64,000 bases of DNA from Deltaproteobacteria bacterium UBA4427 (GTDB lineage: Bacteria > Myxococcota_A > UBA9160 > UBA4427). Below the pieces are notes generated by a model. The model did no database searches. It was not told the DNA's origin and was given only the letters and a program-made list of their open reading frames with translations. Position numbers and translations under genes: made by a program. Shown here piece by piece: positions 26,479-34,209 of the stretch. Numbering within the stretch: position 1 is the stretch's first letter; every line of letters begins with the position of its first letter. The stretch covers positions 50,112 through 114,111 of the forward strand of contig DGPZ01000106.1 in the NCBI GenBank assembly GCA_002390675.1, given 5' to 3'.

Positions 26479-26954
26479 GCGGGGTCGGTCTCCGGTGACG
26501 CACTGTCAAGGCGAGCGCGTTCCTGTTGGGCGAATTGTTCTAAGTAGGTCTTGAGGATGATCGACGCCGCCATCTCGTCAACAGTGCCTTTGACGCGGCG
26601 CTTATCCTTTTTCTTTTTGGTCTGTTGGGGGCCACCCGCGAGCAGCCGCTCGGCTTCCATAGAGGTCCAGCGCTCGTCGAGCATCTCAACCGGAATCCGG
26701 GCCAGCTTCGACAGGTCTTTGGCAAAGCGAATCGCTTTCTCCGCCTCGGGACCCTTCCGACCGTCGAGATGGAGCGGTAGACCAACCACAGCCCGTTCGA
26801 TGTCCTTTTCCTTTATCATCGCCCGAAGGGCGGCGAGGTCTTTCTTACGTCCGCGGCTCTCTAAGATGCCAGCGGGAAACGCGATCGACGCCTGCTCGTC
26901 TGAGACGGCCAAACCGATTCTTTTGCTGCCGAGATCGAGGCCTATGATTCTCAT
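26475..26954 (-). CDS. ruvX: Putative Holliday junction resolvase / pre-16S rRNA nuclease YqgF
   Basis: This is an RNase H-fold nuclease, linked in E. coli to pre-16S rRNA 5' processing and named a putative Holliday junction resolvase. The catalytic aspartate is in IIGLDLGSKRIGLAVSD. VGLPLHLDGRKGPEAEKA and LDERWTSMEAERLL are family motifs, and a late aspartate is in TVDEMAASIIL. At 159 residues it has a slightly long C-terminus. It is first in an operon with mltG and the SCP2-like gene, and divergent from the F420 oxidoreductase. Confidence 0.93.
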   Translation of the reverse strand: MRIIGLDLGSKRIGLAVSDEQASIAFPAGILESRGRKKDLAALRAMIKEKDIERAVVGLPLHLDGRKGPEAEKAIRFAKDLSKLARIPVEMLDERWTSMEAERLLAGGPQQTKKKKDKRRVKGTVDEMAASIILKTYLEQFAQQERARLDSASPETDPA

Positions 26955-27020
26955 CCGCGCGATTGTAGCGGCCTTGCTTGGGACGTCCTCACTTGCGCTG
27001 TCGGGAGCCCATTACATCTT

Positions 27021-27026
27021 TATACT
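27021..27026 (+). promoter_or_regulatory. -10 element for a probable leaderless transcript
   Basis: TATACT lies six bases before the ATG at 27033, so transcription would start at or next to the start codon. No ribosome binding site is present (GTCGAG instead). The -35 region is not clear. Confidence 0.4.
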
Positions 27027-27032
27027 GTCGAG

Positions 27033-28049
27033 ATGAACATCTATACGACAGCCCCTCTGGAAGATCCGCGCGAAGCGCGAACGAGCTACCGCGAACTCGA
27101 GGAAATCGGGTACGACGGGGCCTTCAGCTTCGAGGCGAAGCACGATCCCTTCCTGCCTCTCGTGCTTGCGTCGGAGAACACGACTTCTCTACAGCTCGGG
27201 ACGGCGATTGCAATCGCATTTGCGCGGACACCCATGACCTTGGCGAATGCGGCCTACGGGCTGCAATCGATCAGCGGTGGGCGCTTCATTATGGGGCTGG
27301 GCTCTCAGGTCAGGCCACATATCCAGAACCGCTTCAGTATGACGTGGTCGAAGCCTGCGAAGCGGATGCGGGAAATCGTGATGGCCATGAAGGCTATTTT
27401 CGCGCGCTGGGAGGGGCAGGCGGAGCTCGATTTCGACGGTGAGTTTTACCGGCACAACTTAATGATTCCCGCTTTCGATCCGGGGCCCAATCCTTTCGGT
27501 CCCCCCCCTATCTACACCGCGGGTGTTGGTCCTTTGATGACGGAAGTGGCGGGAGAGGTGGCGGACGGTTTTTTTGGTCACCCCTTTAACTCTCGAGCTT
27601 CCTTGCTCGCGAATGTGATGCCCGCGATCGAGCGCGGGCTCGCCAAGTCAGGGCGAAAGCGGAGTGATCTCGACATGATTTTTGCGACGCTGATAGTTAC
27701 TGCGGATACAGAAGAAGATTTCGCGCGGGTGAAACTAGCTGCGCGTAAGCAGCTCGCGTTCTACGGATCGACCCCGGCCTATCGACTGACTCTGGACCAG
27801 CACGGTTGGGGCGAATTGCATCTCGAGTTGAATCGCATGTCGAAGCAGAACCGATGGGATGAGATGACGGATCTCATTGATGACGAAGTGCTTGAGACGA
27901 TCGCGGTGGTTGGGGAAAGGCAGGAGATCGCCGGCAAACTTCGAGCGCGCCTCGATGGGATTGCAGACGGCGTAAGCCTTACGCATAACAGGGCACCGGA
28001 TCCCGAACATTGGGCGGATATAGTCGCCGAGCTGAAGCGCGGGAAATAG
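27033..28049 (+). CDS. F420-dependent LLM-class oxidoreductase (TIGR03617-type)
   Basis: This is a luciferase-like monooxygenase family protein, TIM-barrel, predicted to use coenzyme F420 rather than FMN. Seen features are YRELEEIGYDGAFSFEAKHD, LGTAIAIAFARTPMTLANAA, SGGRFIMGLGSQVRPHIQNR and PPIYTAGVGPLMTEVAGEVA. The whole protein fits the TIGR03617 subgroup, which is frequent in mycobacteria and in some deltaproteobacteria-like genomes. The substrate is unknown. The start at 27033 appears leaderless. F420 synthesis genes are not in the window. Confidence 0.85.
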   Translation: MNIYTTAPLEDPREARTSYRELEEIGYDGAFSFEAKHDPFLPLVLASENTTSLQLGTAIAIAFARTPMTLANAAYGLQSISGGRFIMGLGSQVRPHIQNRFSMTWSKPAKRMREIVMAMKAIFARWEGQAELDFDGEFYRHNLMIPAFDPGPNPFGPPPIYTAGVGPLMTEVAGEVADGFFGHPFNSRASLLANVMPAIERGLAKSGRKRSDLDMIFATLIVTADTEEDFARVKLAARKQLAFYGSTPAYRLTLDQHGWGELHLELNRMSKQNRWDEMTDLIDDEVLETIAVVGERQEIAGKLRARLDGIADGVSLTHNRAPDPEHWADIVAELKRGK

Positions 28050-28668
28050 AGCTTCGCAGGGATTGCGCTTGTGTGAATCGATTTGTGAAGCGCCGCCCCC
28101 GTGTTGGCGGTTTCCGTGAGTGGCGGATCGAGCCGCAGTTGTTCCAAGCCATGCCTTCGCAACGCTTCGTCGAAGTCGAGTAGTGGTTCATTCGCCTCGA
28201 TCGCGGGACCTCATTGGGGAGCACGAATCGGGGACCGGCTGCATCTAGAACGAGTGCGATCGTGTCGGCGCGGCCGAGTTCGCTGCAGATGGCCCGCTCG
28301 GCGAGAGGTCGTCGAAGGGCGTCGATTTCTCAATAGAAAAGGGAGCCTCGCTGTGAGCTAGCGATCTCGAGCAGCACTCCGGTGTGGTCCGCAGCGGTGC
28401 GGAAGTCCCGTTTGCGCCCGCGATGGCTGTCCGGGACTCGCGGCATCTCTCTGAGCTCGCAAGGGAAATTGTGCACAGGCTGCCGGTTAGATCAGTAGAT
28501 GTGGGTCGGCTCTGAATGATTCTGGGCCCGATTTGAGAATCCTCCTGTTTTCGTCGAATTTTCGCCTTTTGGATTGACGGTCATGGGATTCTCCGGCTAT
28601 TTTCGAGTCACTCGAAGCCCCCCCCGCGACGATCTCACCGCATATTTCCCATAGGCGGTCCCTAAAAG
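28050..28668. other. Intergenic region with coding-like debris
   Basis: About 620 bases between the oxidoreductase and pgpA. The only structure noticed is a broken minus-strand reading frame, listed separately. No tRNA, terminator or repeat was identified. Confidence 0.4.
28090..28486 (-). pseudogene. Possible decayed gene, product unknown
   Basis: One minus-strand frame reads RDFRTAADHTGVLLEIASSQ, then a TGA, then EIDALRRPLAERAICSELGR and DTIALVLDAAGPRFVLPNEV. After a frameshift near 28200 it continues PAIEANEPLLDFDEALRRHG and LEQLRLDPPLTETA. Composition is protein-like across the stop and the shift, suggesting a disabled gene. The product is not recognised; the first segment faintly recalls the C-terminal strand of VOC-fold proteins, but that is weak. 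Confidence 0.3.
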
Positions 28669-29388
28669 GTGGGATTTCCCATCGAAAAAAAACAACGATC
28701 CGCCGCGACTCTCGTGGAGGCAAAGCCGGCAGCGACCATGACGACCGACGGCAGTGATGTCGTTCCGGTAGATCTCGCCGCGACGTTTCCCGTTTGGATC
28801 GCCGTCGCTGGTGGATGTGGATATGTCCCACTTGCTCCTGGAACCGCCGGATCTCTTGCCGCGGCGATTCTCTTCGGTGTGGCGTGTTACGGGGGAACTC
28901 GGAGTGGCGGGGGCGAGGCAGGAGAGTTGCCGCTCGTTCTCTCCGTCGCAGGGGCGATCATTCTCGCGGTTTGTGTGATCGGGACGTGGGCTTCGGAGCG
29001 TGCTGAAATGTTTTTCGGACGCCACGACGACGGTCGAATCGTGATCGATGAAGTCGCGGGACAGTGGATCACCTTGGTGCCGATCCTCCTCTTTCTTCCG
29101 GCATTGTCGCCGGATTTATTTTCACTCTTTTTCGCGGTCGTGACCGGATTCGTCCTATTCCGCGTGTTTGATATATGGAAACCGGGAGCGATCCGCTGGA
29201 CGGAGCGAAGGTTCGAAGGGGGATGGGGCGTAATGGCAGACGACATCATGGCAGGCGTTCACGGCGCATGTCTGCTCGGCTTCGGCCTCTGGCTTTGGTC
29301 CGACACGACTCAGACGCTGGCGTTGACCGGGGATCTGGCTGTAACGGGGGATCTGGCGATGAATTTTTTTGAAGGGGGTTGGGCGTGA
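28669..29388 (+). CDS. pgpA: Phosphatidylglycerophosphatase A
   Basis: PgpA removes the phosphate from phosphatidylglycerol-3-phosphate to give phosphatidylglycerol. The membrane protein has GGCGYVPLAPGTAGSLAAA, GRHDDGRIVIDEVAGQWITL (acidic metal motif), FRVFDIWKPGAIRWTERRFE and GWGVMADDIMAGVHG, all typical. The start is uncertain: GTG at 28669 or ATG at 28738, neither with a strong ribosome binding site. The C-terminus has a tandem repeat (LTGDLAVTGDLAM). The stop overlaps the cinA start (GTGA), so the two are coupled. Phosphatidylglycerol is also the lipid donor for Lgt. Confidence 0.93.
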   Translation: MGFPIEKKQRSAATLVEAKPAATMTTDGSDVVPVDLAATFPVWIAVAGGCGYVPLAPGTAGSLAAAILFGVACYGGTRSGGGEAGELPLVLSVAGAIILAVCVIGTWASERAEMFFGRHDDGRIVIDEVAGQWITLVPILLFLPALSPDLFSLFFAVVTGFVLFRVFDIWKPGAIRWTERRFEGGWGVMADDIMAGVHGACLLGFGLWLWSDTTQTLALTGDLAVTGDLAMNFFEGGWA

Positions 29389-30734
29389 ACGCCGAGATCA
29401 TCACGATTGGCGATGAATTGATGCGCGGCGAAATCGTCGATTCCAACAAGGCGCGGATCGCTGAACGGCTCTTGTTGCACGATCTGGATTGTCGCCATCA
29501 GGTTTCCGTTCTCGACGATCCGGCAGATATGCGTGATGCCTTCTTACGAGCGTCTCGGCGAAGTGATTTCGTATTGGTTTCGGGTGGGCTTGGGCCAACG
29601 CGAGATGACATGACAACGGAAGTGCTGTCGGAGACTTTCGGGCGGAAGCTTGAGCTGCACCCTCCGTCCCTCGCCGCGATCGAAGCCTTCTTTGCTCGAA
29701 TCGGCAGAGAGATGGCGGACACGAATCGGAAGCAGGCGTTCTTTCCCGAAGACGCGGATGTTCTTGAAAACCCGATCGGTACTGCACCCGGGTTCTCTAT
29801 CGAAGTAGCGCGAAGCGGTGGCCGGGAAGGCGAAGAGACTCGCCCCGGGCATGCCGTCTTCTTTGCGATGCCGGGCGTGCCACGGGAACTCGACCGGATG
29901 ATGGACGAGCAGGTGATACCGCGAATAGGAGCACGTCTCGCTGAGGTTTCAGGGGGCCGCGAAAAGCAGGTCGTGCGGGCTGCTTTGCTCGCCACGTTTG
30001 GAATGGGCGAGTCGACGCTTGAAGCGGAGCTCGGAGATCTGATGCGCGACGGAAATGTCGAGTTGGGTTTCCGTACGAGTTTCCCCGATAATTTTCTTCG
30101 TCCCGTAGCTCGGGCCGCGACGATCGAAGAGGCGGATGCAAAGATCGCTGAGGCCGTGACCGCTATCAGGGAGCGGATCGGTGATGTTGTGTACGGCGAA
30201 GGTACGGAGACGATGGAAAGTGTCGTCGGGCAAGAATTGGCTAATCGCGGCCTGACGATCGCGACTGCGGAATCCTGTACAGGCGGGCTGATTGCCGAGC
30301 GATTGACGGACGTGCCTGGCTCTTCCGCATACTTCCTAGGCGGTGTGGTCTCGTACTCGAATGAGGCAAAGACCGCGATGCTTGGGGTGCCGGCGGCGGT
30401 GATCGAGAGCGAAGGCGCTGTGTCTGAGGCATCCGTGCGAGCGATGGCAGAAGGAGTTCGCGAGCGATTTGGAAGCGATTTTGGAATCGCGACTTCGGGT
30501 ATCTCGGGCCCAGGTGGTGGAACTCCGGAAAAACCCGTCGGGCTGGTCTGGATCGCTCTGGCGACCGCCGACTCGGCGACCCACGCGCAGTCCTTCGTTT
30601 TTGAAGTCGACCGCTCGCGACATCGAAGATTGACCGCCCAGGTCGCGCTCGATTGGATCCGACGAAGCATGATTGGTGCGGAGTTAATTGGCCCCTCGCT
30701 CATGCGACGGGGCGGGAGCGGATCGGCTCCGTAG
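29385..30734 (+). CDS. cinA: CinA-like protein: MoCF domain plus nicotinamide-nucleotide amidase domain
   Basis: This two-domain protein of 449 residues joins an N-terminal MoCF/COG1058 domain to a C-terminal PncC-type amidohydrolase. The N-terminal domain is seen in AEIITIGDELMRGEIVDSN and VSGGLGPTRDDMTTE. The C-terminal domain is seen in ATAESCTGGLIAERLTDVPG and GIATSGISGPGGGTPEKPVG. CinA proteins are linked to pyridine nucleotide salvage and competence. The GTG at 29385 overlaps the pgpA stop and has GAAGGGGG upstream. It is followed by recA; the cinA-recA order is known in several bacteria. Confidence 0.95.
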   Translation: MNAEIITIGDELMRGEIVDSNKARIAERLLLHDLDCRHQVSVLDDPADMRDAFLRASRRSDFVLVSGGLGPTRDDMTTEVLSETFGRKLELHPPSLAAIEAFFARIGREMADTNRKQAFFPEDADVLENPIGTAPGFSIEVARSGGREGEETRPGHAVFFAMPGVPRELDRMMDEQVIPRIGARLAEVSGGREKQVVRAALLATFGMGESTLEAELGDLMRDGNVELGFRTSFPDNFLRPVARAATIEEADAKIAEAVTAIRERIGDVVYGEGTETMESVVGQELANRGLTIATAESCTGGLIAERLTDVPGSSAYFLGGVVSYSNEAKTAMLGVPAAVIESEGAVSEASVRAMAEGVRERFGSDFGIATSGISGPGGGTPEKPVGLVWIALATADSATHAQSFVFEVDRSRHRRLTAQVALDWIRRSMIGAELIGPSLMRRGGSGSAP

Positions 30735-30846
30735 ATGAGGGCATCATTGGCGGTGTAGTTGAAGAACAGCAACAGAGAAACGCGTCTTACGTTAGATGAG
30801 GCGCGAGTGAACGAATTAAACCAGGACCCATCGGGAGGACGAGAAT

Positions 30847-31971
30847 ATGGCACGAGGCAAGCAGGTAGCACCTAAGGCAAAGGTTGAACGAGGCGGCGTT
30901 GCGGGCGACGCGAAGTCCAAGGCGATCGAACTCGCGGTTTCTAGTATCGAGAAGCAGTTCGGTAAGGGCTCGATCACTAAGATGACCGATGACGCGGTCA
31001 ATCACGAAACTCCCTACTTCTCGAGTGGAGCGCCGAGCCTCGATATTGCGCTTGGGATCGGTGGGTTCCCGCGCGGTCGCGTGGTGGAGATCTATGGGCC
31101 GGAGTCGAGTGGTAAGACAACACTCACGCTCCATGCGATCGCCGAGGTCCAGAAAACCGGCGGCGTCGCTGCCTTTATCGACGCCGAGCATGCGCTCGAT
31201 GTGAACTATGCGCGACGGCTCGGAGTGGCTGTTGATGAGCTTCTCGTTTCGCAGCCCGATACGGGCGAAGAAGCGCTCGAGATCGCAGACGTCTTGCTGC
31301 GGTCGGGCGCGATCGATCTTGTAGTGGTCGATTCTGTGGCTGCGCTGGTGCCGCGTGCGGAAATTGAAGGCGAAATGGGAGATACCCATGTTGGTCTGCA
31401 GGCTCGGCTCATGAGTCAGGCGCTGCGAAAGCTTACGGGTACGGTTTCTAAATCCGGCGCGACGATCATCTTCATCAACCAGATTCGAATGAAGATCGGC
31501 GTGATGTTCGGCAGCCCCGAAACCACTTCGGGCGGTAACGCGCTCAAGTTCTACTCCTCGGTGCGGATCGATGTACGACGGATTGCGGCGATCAAGGAAG
31601 GCGACGAGGTTACGGGTAACCGGACTCGCGTGAAGGTCGTGAAGAACAAGGTCGCCCCGCCGTTCAGGCAGGCGGAGTTTGACATCATCTATAACGAGGG
31701 AATCTCTCGTGAAGGTGATTTGATCGATCTCGGTGTTGACGAGGGAATCGTCGAGAAGAGTGGCTCTTGGTATTCCTACGCCGGTGAGCGAATCGGTCAG
31801 GGTCGCGAAAAGGCACGAACCTTCATCAAGGAGAATCCCGACATGGGGGCTCGCCTCGCCGAAGAGGTCTATTTAGCTAAGGGGCTGAAGATTCCGGCGC
31901 GAGCGAATGTTCCGGATGCGCCCGGCTCGGCGGGTGATGAGATCGAAGTCGAGGAGACCCCGGAGGCCTAG
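30847..31971 (+). CDS. recA: Recombinase RecA
   Basis: RecA forms filaments on single-stranded DNA, drives strand exchange and stimulates LexA self-cleavage. The 374-residue protein has Walker [10 protein letters not shown] (about residue 84), [37 protein letters not shown] (Walker B) and [20 protein letters not shown] (loop 2 region). The C-terminus is acidic. The N-terminus is a little long and Lys-rich. ATG at 30847 has GGGAGG upstream. No clear SOS box was identified in the 112-base gap behind cinA. Confidence 0.98.
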   Translation: MARGKQVAPKAKVERGGVAGDAKSKAIELAVSSIEKQFGKGSITKMTDDAVNHETPYFSSGAPSLDIALGIGGFPRGRVVEIYGPESSGKTTLTLHAIAEVQKTGGVAAFIDAEHALDVNYARRLGVAVDELLVSQPDTGEEALEIADVLLRSGAIDLVVVDSVAALVPRAEIEGEMGDTHVGLQARLMSQALRKLTGTVSKSGATIIFINQIRMKIGVMFGSPETTSGGNALKFYSSVRIDVRRIAAIKEGDEVTGNRTRVKVVKNKVAPPFRQAEFDIIYNEGISREGDLIDLGVDEGIVEKSGSWYSYAGERIGQGREKARTFIKENPDMGARLAEEVYLAKGLKIPARANVPDAPGSAGDEIEVEETPEA

Positions 31972-32094
31972 TTTGAAGATTTAGTTCGATGGTCTAATCG
32001 AAGGCGTGCTTGAAGGCGTAGCTCAAACGTTTAGTTAAACCGGTCAGAGCGGGGCAAATCCAGTTCCGGCTTGAGACCCGCATGATTTGATGAT

Positions 32095-32145
32095 GACGCC
32101 CGTGTGGCCCCCTGAGTAGGGGCTCGCGGGCGTCTTTCTTTTTTT
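32095..32145 (+). terminator. Rho-independent terminator after recA
   Basis: GACGCCCG (32095-32102) pairs perfectly with CGGGCGTC (32127-32134), with an inner GC-rich hairpin (GGCCCC/GGGGCT). A T-rich tract TTTCTTTTTTT follows directly. This is the clearest intrinsic terminator in the window, 124 bases after the recA stop. Confidence 0.88.
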
Positions 32146-32429
32146 GGGCATGCGGCTGACGGCCAGAGCTGAAGCCCCGCTATTGGGCGCCGATCGAGCG
32201 GATGGCGAGATGCGTGTCGTGGTCCCAAGTTATTGGAGATGTTCAGGTTTTCGATGTCGCGACAATTGTTGATCACTTAGGTGCGCTGGAGTTGGAAACA
32301 TGTCCCGACGAGCGCCGATTCCTCAAGGAAGTTGCGCAATCGGTCGAAATAGGGGCGGGCGCTGCCGTCAGACTACCGGTCAAGCAGGCTGGAAAACATG
32401 AGCAGGCTCAGGGGCTTCTGAGGGGCAGC

Positions 32430-33623
32430 ATGGATCTGAACGAGATTTTGAAGGTCGCCACCAAGGGTGGCGCTTCCGACATTCATCTGAAGTCGGGCTT
32501 ACCCCCGATGTTCCGAGTGGACGGCGCATTGGTGCCTCTGAAGAACGGCGAGCGTGTGCTGCCCGACGAGCTTCAGAAGATTGCCTTCTCGATCATGAAC
32601 CCTATCCAGCGCGCGCGCTTCGATGAAAACCGCGAATGCGATCTAGCCTACGGGATCCCTGGACTCGGCCGTTTTCGCGTCAATGTCTTTCAGCAGCGCG
32701 GCACGGTGGGCATGGTCTTCCGAGTCATTCCCTTCGGCGTGAAGACGATCGACCAGCTTTACCTGCCTAAGGTGATCGAGAAGATCTCCCGGGAACAACG
32801 CGGACTCGTCCTGGTGACGGGAACTACGGGCTCGGGTAAGTCAACGACTCTTGCCGCAATGATCGAACATATCAACGCCGAACGAACCAGCCACATCATG
32901 ACGATCGAGGACCCGATTGAATTCCTCATACGTGACCGGCGCTCGATCGTGAATCAGCGAGAGATTGGCGTCGATACGCACACCTTCTCCGCCGCGCTCC
33001 GCGCCGCTTTGCGACAGGATCCCGATGTGATTCTGGTAGGCGAAATGCGTGATTTCGAGACGATTGAAACTGCTTTGACGGCGGCTGAGACGGGCCATCT
33101 CGTGATGAGTACGCTGCATACTCTTGATGCGACGGAAACGATTAACCGCATCATCTCAGTCTTCCCGCCCTACCAGCAGAAGCAGGTGCGGTTGCAGCTT
33201 TCGACGATCATCAAGGCTGTGATTAGTCAAAGACTCGTTCCGCGAGCCGACGGCAAGGGCCGCGTTCCGGCGCTCGAGATATTGACCTCGACGGCGCTGA
33301 CACGCGAGCTGATCGCCGACAAGGATCGCACCAAGGAACTGCCCGCACATATAGCCAAGGGACATTCGACCTACGGTATGCAGACCTTCGATCAGTCATT
33401 GATGAGCCACGTGAGGTCGGGCCTTGTGTCCTACGACGAGGCGCTCAAGCACGTGTCGAATCCCGACGACTTTGCGCTGCGCTTTCGCGGTATCGCTTCG
33501 ACCTCGGACTCCGAATGGAACGAGTTCTCGGACGACGGCGGTAATGCGGAAGATCAGAAGCCGGAGAACGATGGCGTCGACGGCCTGATGGACGACGACG
33601 ATTTCAATATCGACCGTTTCTAG
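32430..33623 (+). CDS. pilT: Type IV pilus retraction ATPase PilT
   Basis: PilT is the hexameric motor that disassembles type IV pili, giving twitching motility. The 397-residue protein begins MDLNEILKVATKGGASDIHL, the family N-terminus. Walker A is GTTGSGKSTT, then the Asp box (TIEDPIEFL), Walker B (DPDVILVGEMRD) and the His box (HLVMSTLHT). The AIRNLIRE-type C-terminal motif is replaced by ALTRELIADK followed by a 45-residue acidic tail. ATG at 32430 has GAGGGG upstream. The same frame is open for 76 codons before it, without PilT-like sequence. Confidence 0.94.
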   Translation: MDLNEILKVATKGGASDIHLKSGLPPMFRVDGALVPLKNGERVLPDELQKIAFSIMNPIQRARFDENRECDLAYGIPGLGRFRVNVFQQRGTVGMVFRVIPFGVKTIDQLYLPKVIEKISREQRGLVLVTGTTGSGKSTTLAAMIEHINAERTSHIMTIEDPIEFLIRDRRSIVNQREIGVDTHTFSAALRAALRQDPDVILVGEMRDFETIETALTAAETGHLVMSTLHTLDATETINRIISVFPPYQQKQVRLQLSTIIKAVISQRLVPRADGKGRVPALEILTSTALTRELIADKDRTKELPAHIAKGHSTYGMQTFDQSLMSHVRSGLVSYDEALKHVSNPDDFALRFRGIASTSDSEWNEFSDDGGNAEDQKPENDGVDGLMDDDDFNIDRF

Positions 33624-33718
33624 CGCCTGCCTCTAAGCTGACCGAGCCAGCACAGGATTGGCCCCGTTTTTTCCGAGGGCCAGCCTTGCCACTTCGCTTG
33701 AAGGGGTGAAGCTCGGCG

Positions 33719-34025
33719 ATGCCCGAGGACAAGCCCCAAGACGCCAGATGCGCCGAAGACGCGGGGCAAGCGGATCAAGTGGGAAGAAGGTGACCTTTGG
33801 AAGCTTGGGCTTCCGATTACGGCGCTTGGCTTCTTGGGCTTTGCGCTCGCTTACCCCTTTGTGAACCCCGCGCCTCCTGCACGAATCGTGATGGCGACGG
33901 GTGAAGCAGGCGGAGCGTATGCGCGCTTCCGTGAGGCCCCAGCGTCTTGTGGAGAGGAGCTTTACCAGCCCCGGTTGCACGTCGAATTCGTCCAAGGGCA
34001 ACCTGCGGAGCGGCGATTGAGGTAA
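33719..34025 (+). pseudogene. TAXI-type TRAP transporter receptor, N-terminal fragment with frameshift
   Basis: The reading frame gives a cytoplasmic start, one membrane helix and the beginning of a TAXI-family solute receptor: KWEEGDLWKLGLPITALGFL, then ALAYPFVNPAPPARIVMATG and EAGGAYARFREA. The start ATG at 33719 (MPEDKPQ) is in another frame, so a shift near 33740 is needed. After about residue 75 the similarity stops and a TGA follows at 34025. A full TAXI receptor has over 300 residues. No TRAP permease genes are nearby. It is judged a broken gene remnant. Confidence 0.55.
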
Positions 34026-34209
34026 TTCGCGGAGATGCCGTAGGAGCCGGACGAAGTGCCCGAATCCGTCGGAGCGGGGAACGATTAGAGCCGGGATTCC
34101 GGGAACCCGCTAGGAATCGAGTTTCCAGCGCGGCACCCGCTATATTCCGCGCGAAATCAGGTGCTTGCCTGTGGCCGACTAATTCACACAGCTGTTCGAG
34201 GTGTCCCCC

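Noticed and set aside
30735..30846. Possible SOS/LexA box before recA
   Set aside because: A GAAC string is present, but no convincing palindromic LexA site could be matched.
29498..30871. 457-codon open frame on the minus strand opposite cinA
   Set aside because: It is an antisense shadow of the well-supported cinA gene, with Ser/Arg/Pro-rich composition and no recognisable domain.
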